The notes below the pieces were generated by a model. The model saw nothing but the letters and a program-made list of their open reading frames with translations. It had not been told where the DNA came from and did no database searches. The position numbers and the translations under genes are program-made. From Lomentospora prolificans (lineage: Eukaryota; Ascomycota; Sordariomycetes; Microascales; Microascaceae): a stretch of DNA of 64,000 bases. The DNA is taken from contig JARFXM010000003.1 of the NCBI GenBank assembly GCA_029532625.1, positions 620,001 to 684,000 on the forward strand. The letters are read 5' to 3'. Shown here one piece after another: positions 58,501 to 64,000 of this stretch; position 1 is the stretch's first letter; every line of letters starts with the position of its first letter.

Positions 58501-59407
58501 AGCTGAGAACAGAATGTTAGCCTCACAAGCTGGAATCCTACTACGAGCACTAACAATTATCAACCGAAATTGTTAGCCTGCTCCTGTTAGCGCCTGAGGT
58601 CGCCAATTGCCCTCCGGGCTTAACAGTTGTTACTTAGTCTCGGGGCTGAAAAGTCCCTTGGGAGTCGAGACTCATCCTTCCCTGTGGGTTTCGTGGCCTG
58701 CGGCCAATAGAATCCGGGCTTGGCAAACCAGTGGAGGCGGAGCTCTAGGCAGCAGCGTCTCGTCCAGGACTGAACCTGCCCGGAAGACACCGCGACTCCG
58801 ACATTTCTAATCAACGCTTATTTCCCACTTCCACCACCTGAAGCATCCCTCCAAGTCCTTGATCTCCTTCCATGACATTCTTCTGCCTCCCGCCTCGTTC
58901 TTACTGTTAGGTGGCTCTCTCGAACTTCAAGCCGCGTCCCATCAATCGTCCGTGTGTGTAAGAGTGAAGGTCCTAAGGCCAGCTTTCACTTTTGTTTCGT
59001 TATTTTTAAATCGTCGCCGGTCTGTTTCCCCCCGCACGTCTCCTTCATCGTGTTGTGTCGTGTTCGAGGGTTGGAGTGGCTCTGATCGCGTGTGGGTGCT
59101 GGCTTGCGGGAATCCGCCCTTGTACAATCGCCCTACCACCAAGAAGCTCCAATTCCTCTTTTGATTCCCTCTTTCCAACCCCAACCAACCCTGTTTTTCT
59201 GGTTTGTATTTGACTCTTGGACCCCCCCGTGCTCTCGGGTCCCTCGGTCCTTCCCTTGTTATACACATACCCATCCATATCATCCATAGCCTCCTTCGAG
59301 TCCTACCATCAGCGTCATCGATCTAGGACGCCTTTTGGGGTTTTCGGTCTCGATCGCAACAACTACGAAACCCAAACTCGTCACAAGGGTCTCTTCCCTG
59401 AATAAGG

Positions 59408-59645
59408 GTATGTGAGCGTGTTTTCCAACTTACTCTTCTCTCATTGTCCAATCCTTTCCGTCCTCTCCCCACGCCTGAGGTTCAAGTCACTTCGGCGAAG
59501 AAGGACCTTGACCGTTGGCCGCCCGAGTGACTCAACTTTCCTTCTCCAGCGAGCCTCCGCCTCTTTTCCCCTCTTTTGTCAGGACAAGTTGAGGACTCTT
59601 TTCCTCTTCCCCGGACAAGGGTTACTGACGTTGGTCTTTCCTCAG
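59408..59645 (+). other. Possible 5' UTR intron of the C2H2 gene
   Basis: A GTATGT donor at 59408 and a pyrimidine tract ending TTTCCTCAG at 59645, with CTGAC about 20 bases upstream, form a plausible intron of 238 nt in the leader. Removing it would eliminate several upstream frames. This is inferred from consensus only. Confidence 0.4.
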
Positions 59646-59745
59646 AACGAGAAAGAGTACATACCACCCCATAAGAGGACGAGTGGCTCGGCACCATCCC
59701 CGCCCCTTCTTCTACCTACAAGTCTACAAATACACTTTGCCCACC

Positions 59746-62130
59746 ATGGCTCCCAACCCGCGCAGGACTACCCGGTCGACACGCTTCGCCTGTGACGAAG
59801 GCTTGTCGCTAAATACTACCGCCTCCCTTCGCAAGAGCCCAACCTTCCACTCTCCCACCAGTCCCGGTTCTTCCTCTTCCGCCAGCTCGTTTGTGCCGCC
59901 CTCGATTCGTCGGTCACAAACAACATTCGACGATGTGGTTGATGCTCACCGTCGCCGTGCCGCCCTGATTGTCAACGACATCGACAAGTCTCTCAAGACT
60001 GAACACATATCCCCCTCGCCCTCGCTCAGGCGGACGATGCGCGATCGAAGCCTTCCTCTCCCACCTGGTCTCATCGACCTTCCCGTAGTCGACCCAGCCA
60101 TGGCCGACTCTGAGAGGCGAGTTCTCCGCTCAAGCACCAGACGGATGTCTGGTCAGGAGATTTCTGACAGCGGTCTGGGCACCTCGATCGCCTCTACCTC
60201 GGTGAAGCGTGCCGCCACCCAGGGTGGGAAGAAGGCCAGTGTCTCGGCCATCACCAGGTCTGCTGCCACCACCACCGAGAACCTTCCAGGTCTCAGTCAG
60301 AGGGCTAGGGCGCGCATTCAAGAGCATACCCTTAGGCCTTTGCTCGCCAAACCCTCTTTGAAAGACTTCCGCCCAATCGTACTGGATATTCCCCGGCGTA
60401 TCAGCGACAGAGAAATTATCTGCCTGAGGGATCTCGAAAAGACTCTTATTTTCATGGCTCCGGTAAGTCAACTGATCCACGATTCTGGCGTTTGGGGTGA
60501 TGCTTATCGGTCCCTGTGTCTGAAGGAGAGGACGAAAACTCCCGAACTCTATCTTGATTTCTGCCTTACCTCAGTACGCTGCATTCAAACAACGGCCGAA
60601 TTCCTCAGCGAGCGCGAACAAACCCGCCCGGCCGACCGCCCTTACACTAACCTCTATTTCATGGACCTGGAGGAACAGCTCCGCCAGTACGCCAGCCAAC
60701 TAGCAGACGCCAAGCAGCAACCCGCCACTGGAGACATCCCCAACGAGATGGACATGTACGCATTTTACCAAGCACAAACAGTTTCCCCTTCCGCACTTAC
60801 TAACGCCTTGTCCTACAGCTCTGACGAGGTCCGCCTTTACGGCGGTCTGACTAAAAATGGCCGTCGCGCTGAGCTCATCCGCGTGAAGAAGGATGGTAGG
60901 GCCTTCTCCATGGCGACAGGTGAACTCATCGACCTCGATGATGAGGAGGCCAAGGGCGGGGCTTTCAGGATCAAGCGCTCGTCCAGCCACGTCGAAGAAG
61001 AGGAGGAGGAGGATATTCTCCGCTCCATGGCCCGCAGGAAAAAGAACCCGACTCCCGAGGAGCTCGCCCCAAAGAAATGCCGCGAGCCTGGATGCAATAA
61101 AGAATTCAAGCGCCCCTGTGACCTGACCAAGCACGAGAAGACGCATTCTCGCCCTTGGAAGTGCCCCGTGAAAACCTGCAAGTACCACGAGTACGGTTGG
61201 CCCACCGAGAAGGAGATGGACCGTCATCACAACGACAAGCACTCGGCCGCCCCGCCTATGTTCGAATGCCACTTCAAACCCTGTCCGTACAAGTCGAAGC
61301 GTGAGTCCAACTGCAAGCAGCACATGGAGAAGGCCCACGGCTGGACCTACGTGCGAACTAAGACCAACCGCAAGAAGGCGGGCAACGGCGACTCGGGTAG
61401 TACTGTGCACCCCACTCCTCAGTTGACCAACATTTCCACTCCTGAGAGCCACGTTGGCATCGCCACTCCTCCTGCTCAGAGCGGCGAGTTCATGGTTCTT
61501 CCAAATAACAGCATCACCTTCCCCAAGTACATTCCTGACGAGGAGCTCTTCAACGGTGTTAACCAGCCCCCAATTCACATGCCGGAGCTGGACACTCTGG
61601 AAGTCGACATGGACCTCGATGTCTCCCCCCTGGATCCCTTTAGCGTCGATACTCCGTCCACTGGACCTTTTGAATCTTACTCGGGCTTCCAGGATGGCAC
61701 TGGTTTCACTCTTGATGACGACCTGTACACGGCGCGGGCACAGCTGCCTACGCCTGACCCCGCCATCTTTGCCCAGAAGATGATGCCCCAGCAACCCTAC
61801 CTGTCGTACCCCGATCTGATGGGCTCCGCCCAACCCGAGCTTGTGCCTACTCCGCACATCTCTCCCATCGGCCAGGCCAGCGCTATGCTCTACACTCCCA
61901 AGTCCCTTCAAGAGGTTGCGGATGAGGGCTTCGAGGATTTCACCCAGTGCGATGAGGGCTTTGACCATGACTTTGCCCTCTTCCCTGGTTCCACAAAGCT
62001 AGACGGCTATGAACCACTCTTCAGCAACGAGATGCCCAGCACGGGCATGGGCTACTCTCAACAGACCCAAGACATGTTTACCGGCATGGATTGGACTGCT
62101 CCTCACGACTTTGGCAACTATGCCGAGTAA
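59746..62130 (+). CDS. C2H2 zinc-finger transcription factor
   Basis: The start is the ATG at 59746 in the context CCACCATGG; the open frame upstream has no other ATG. The whole span reads as one frame of 794 codons. However, two segments of 63 nt look like introns: 60463-60525 (GTAAGT to GAAG) and 60756-60818 (GTACGC to ACAG with a perfect CTTACTAAC branch). Splicing both gives 752 residues with GEL, YLDFCLTSVRCIQTT and SDEVRLYGG regions contiguous. The N-terminal 200 residues are Ser/Thr/Arg-rich. Around residues 402-492 (spliced numbering) lie three Cys2His2-like fingers: CREPGC with HEKTH, CPVKTC with HHNDKH, and CHFKPC with HMEKAH. The C-terminal 250 residues are acidic and Pro/Ser-rich, a likely activation region. 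It should act in the nucleus. Targets are unknown, and I do not recognise a named orthologue. Confidence 0.85.
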   Translation: MAPNPRRTTRSTRFACDEGLSLNTTASLRKSPTFHSPTSPGSSSSASSFVPPSIRRSQTTFDDVVDAHRRRAALIVNDIDKSLKTEHISPSPSLRRTMRDRSLPLPPGLIDLPVVDPAMADSERRVLRSSTRRMSGQEISDSGLGTSIASTSVKRAATQGGKKASVSAITRSAATTTENLPGLSQRARARIQEHTLRPLLAKPSLKDFRPIVLDIPRRISDREIICLRDLEKTLIFMAPVSQLIHDSGVWGDAYRSLCLKERTKTPELYLDFCLTSVRCIQTTAEFLSEREQTRPADRPYTNLYFMDLEEQLRQYASQLADAKQQPATGDIPNEMDMYAFYQAQTVSPSALTNALSYSSDEVRLYGGLTKNGRRAELIRVKKDGRAFSMATGELIDLDDEEAKGGAFRIKRSSSHVEEEEEEDILRSMARRKKNPTPEELAPKKCREPGCNKEFKRPCDLTKHEKTHSRPWKCPVKTCKYHEYGWPTEKEMDRHHNDKHSAAPPMFECHFKPCPYKSKRESNCKQHMEKAHGWTYVRTKTNRKKAGNGDSGSTVHPTPQLTNISTPESHVGIATPPAQSGEFMVLPNNSITFPKYIPDEELFNGVNQPPIHMPELDTLEVDMDLDVSPLDPFSVDTPSTGPFESYSGFQDGTGFTLDDDLYTARAQLPTPDPAIFAQKMMPQQPYLSYPDLMGSAQPELVPTPHISPIGQASAMLYTPKSLQEVADEGFEDFTQCDEGFDHDFALFPGSTKLDGYEPLFSNEMPSTGMGYSQQTQDMFTGMDWTAPHDFGNYAE

Positions 62131-64000
62131 ATTATCCTGACGAAACGTGTGGATGGATAGAGCAGCCCAACTAGGGTTATTTTTATCATTTCTATTGCTC
62201 CTTTTATTTTCTCTACTTACGATTATGATACGATTATGATGGTTTCTTCCAAAGATGGAAACGCGTCCCTGCCTTGATATGCAGGGGCGGATACTCCAAT
62301 CCGTGGGATGGTGGTTCTTACACTTTTTTCTCTCATGTTTGTTTGCACATTTTCTGTCTCCTCTCCTTCCTGTTGCATGTAACAATTCCAGAACAAAACA
62401 GAAGAAAGAAGATGCGAAGAATCCAGAGCCTTACCGCCGTTTTAAATATGTTGTTTTCTCCGGACACAACCTTTGCTCCTTGATTGCGCTTATTTCTCAT
62501 GCCTCTCTACTTTTGTCCTTTGTTCTTTGTGTTTCTTCTTTCTTTTACTCTTCATCAGGATCGAGAGAACTGAGGTCAAATTGGAAATCAATCTCAAAAG
62601 GAGAGTTGTGAAAAGAAAGGCTGGCGAGAGAACTGTTTTGCTGGGAAACGCCCTTAAAAGGGGAAAGGATATAATGGATCAGCTCCTTCTACGGATTGGA
62701 CTGTATGTTTTTTCTTTTTTTTTTCTCTCCCTTTCTCAATTTCAATAAGACCTGAGTTTGGAGACTTGAATGTGCGCCTCGTAGACTCGTAGATGTGACT
62801 AGTTAACTTGATCAATAGTCGCAACCATTCGGGGGGAAAGGTGGAGGGATGTGAAGTAGGATTGGAGGTTGGTCTTTGGAAGGTATTGTGTAATCCAAGA
62901 GTCATCTGTATGTATGTACCTGTAGGTCACTTGTGACTCATGGGAATAGCCATAACTCGAGATGGAGGATGGCACAATTCCCCCCCAAACTCCATCGATT
63001 ATTATGCTTGCTGGCTATGCGAAGGCGCTGCACTGCTGTCCTTGGTGAGGGTGGGCTGCTACACTGGAAGAGTGCGTAAGGTGCATGTATTATTATGCAG
63101 TTTTAATGTTGCTGGACACGAATGTACAATGTCATGGTATTACTGCCGTGACATGGATGGACCACGACATTTGTCCGATGCAATGTACCATCGTACCTCT
63201 GGCAGATGGCTACGCCCCTGACGGCTGCCAATTTCCTAAGCAGACAGGACAAGGAGCAGGAACCCACATCACCTTTGGCCGTGCATGTGGGTGTAAACCA
63301 GCCGCGAAAATTTCCCACCAAAATTTCAACCTCGACTTTCTCTCACCTTTCTTTCCTGAACCCAAACCTCATACTTCAATCCATCTCGTCCGCGCCCGCT
63401 GTCCGCCGCCACCAGCATCAATCTTCATCTAGGTAAGCCGATTCATCAGATTTCCTTTACCTCTACGTTTCATACCGGCGCCTCCGTCCTCTCGAATGCC
63501 CATGCTGGATTCTGGCATAGAGCGAGAGAGACGGAAAGAGGAGCCATCCCATCACGTACCCATCCATCCAATGATGAGACCCCAAACCTACCCAAAGTAT
63601 AGGAAGAGCCGTCTGAGACCCGCCCCGGAGAGGTCCGACCCCTCTCGACTTCGCGGTGCCACATCTTCACACTCCTCCGACTCGCTCCCGATCCAGGTCC
63701 TCGATAACCCTTCTTCATCCCTGTATCGTCATATGCTGGCGGTGGAGAAGGGGAGGCGGGAATGGGGGTGGTTGGAGGGGGGTGTGGTGGGGGGAGTAGT
63801 GCTTTTAAATTTGGTTTCTGAAGATTTGTTGTGATTTTTGTTTCGTTTCTGCTTTCGTCGATGTGAGCCACTGTTGGGACGAGCGCTGACTTGTTAGGTT
63901 TGATGTGTGTGTGGATGGTGGAGTGGAAGGGGATGGGATGGCTTTGGTACGTGGGGTTTATTTAGGTCTTGGGAAGATGTCGAGATGAATAGACTTTTCT
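62131..64000. other. 3' flank of the C2H2 gene and right edge
   Basis: The first several hundred bases are T-rich and probably hold the 3' UTR of the C2H2 gene. From about 63330 a pyrimidine-rich stretch followed by a GTAAGC at 63433 could be the leader and first splice donor of a plus-strand gene lying beyond the window. No coding exon can be supported. A conceptual frame at 63496-63834 has low-complexity composition and no family resemblance. Confidence 0.4.

Larger units (their letters stand above)
54668..59745. other. Long intergenic region and leader of the C2H2 gene
   Basis: This 5 kb stretch has no supported gene. An imperfect hairpin lies at 55255-55299, an A37 run at 55528-55564, a 16-base perfect palindrome (CATGGAGATCTCCATG) at 55673-55688 and an A-rich run at 56006-56025. 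From about 58800 the plus strand becomes pyrimidine-rich with many short upstream frames, as expected of a long leader for the C2H2 factor. Confidence 0.5.

Noticed and set aside
58511..58551. TGTTAG...CTAACA pair resembling a very small LTR-like unit
   Set aside because: It is only 41 bp, with no convincing target duplication and no LTR features; likely chance.
60700..61968. 422-codon minus-strand frame opposite the C2H2 gene
   Set aside because: It is antisense to clear zinc-finger coding sequence and arises from GC-biased third positions.
63496..63834. 112-codon frame near the right edge
   Set aside because: Low-complexity Arg/Ser/Pro then Gly/Val composition, no family resemblance and no splice support.

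Overview
The window looks like nuclear DNA of a filamentous ascomycete, most likely a Sordariomycete. The genes are split by short introns (about 50 to 150 nt) with GT/AG ends and CTRAC-type branch sites. The protein set is typical of such moulds: BUB2/Cdc16, TFIIB, PME-1, an FLC/TRP-like channel, a SulP sulfate permease, a Frizzled-like receptor, a PAQR protein and a C2H2 factor. No bacterial, viral or organellar genes, rRNA, convincing tRNA or CRISPR array was found.

Layout. A 5'-truncated PAQR/IZH gene (+) opens the window. It faces a three-exon Cys-rich GPI-anchored protein gene (-, 1421-2153) and a BUB2/Cdc16 mitotic-checkpoint GAP gene (-, 4878-6448). After a 4 kb spacer comes a four-exon sulfate permease (+, 10456-13231). 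A stretch of about 15.5 kb follows in which I can support no gene. From 28.7 kb come a Frizzled/Smoothened-like 7TM receptor (+), a membrane-anchored GH5 glycosidase (+), protein phosphatase methylesterase 1 (-) and an FLC/TRP-like membrane protein (-). TFIIB (-) lies at 42.3-43.3 kb.

The 43.4-48.9 kb interval is the clearest mobile region. It holds a non-autonomous Mutator-like element of 1204 bp with about 90 bp terminal inverted repeats and a perfect 9-bp target duplication. That element was later interrupted by a 351-bp solo LTR with its own perfect 5-bp duplication. To its right are an ASNSD1-type asparagine-synthetase-like gene (+, 48909-50970), a small four-TM fungal protein of unknown function (+, 53792-54667) and a C2H2 zinc-finger transcription factor (+, 59746-62130). 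The factor gene has a long leader and two probable introns hidden inside one open frame.

The genes do not form a pathway or a metabolite cluster. They are mainly housekeeping and membrane or signalling functions scattered in unusually long non-coding spacers: twelve protein genes in 64 kb. All intron positions come from splice consensus, reading phase and family resemblance by eye, without alignment or RNA data.
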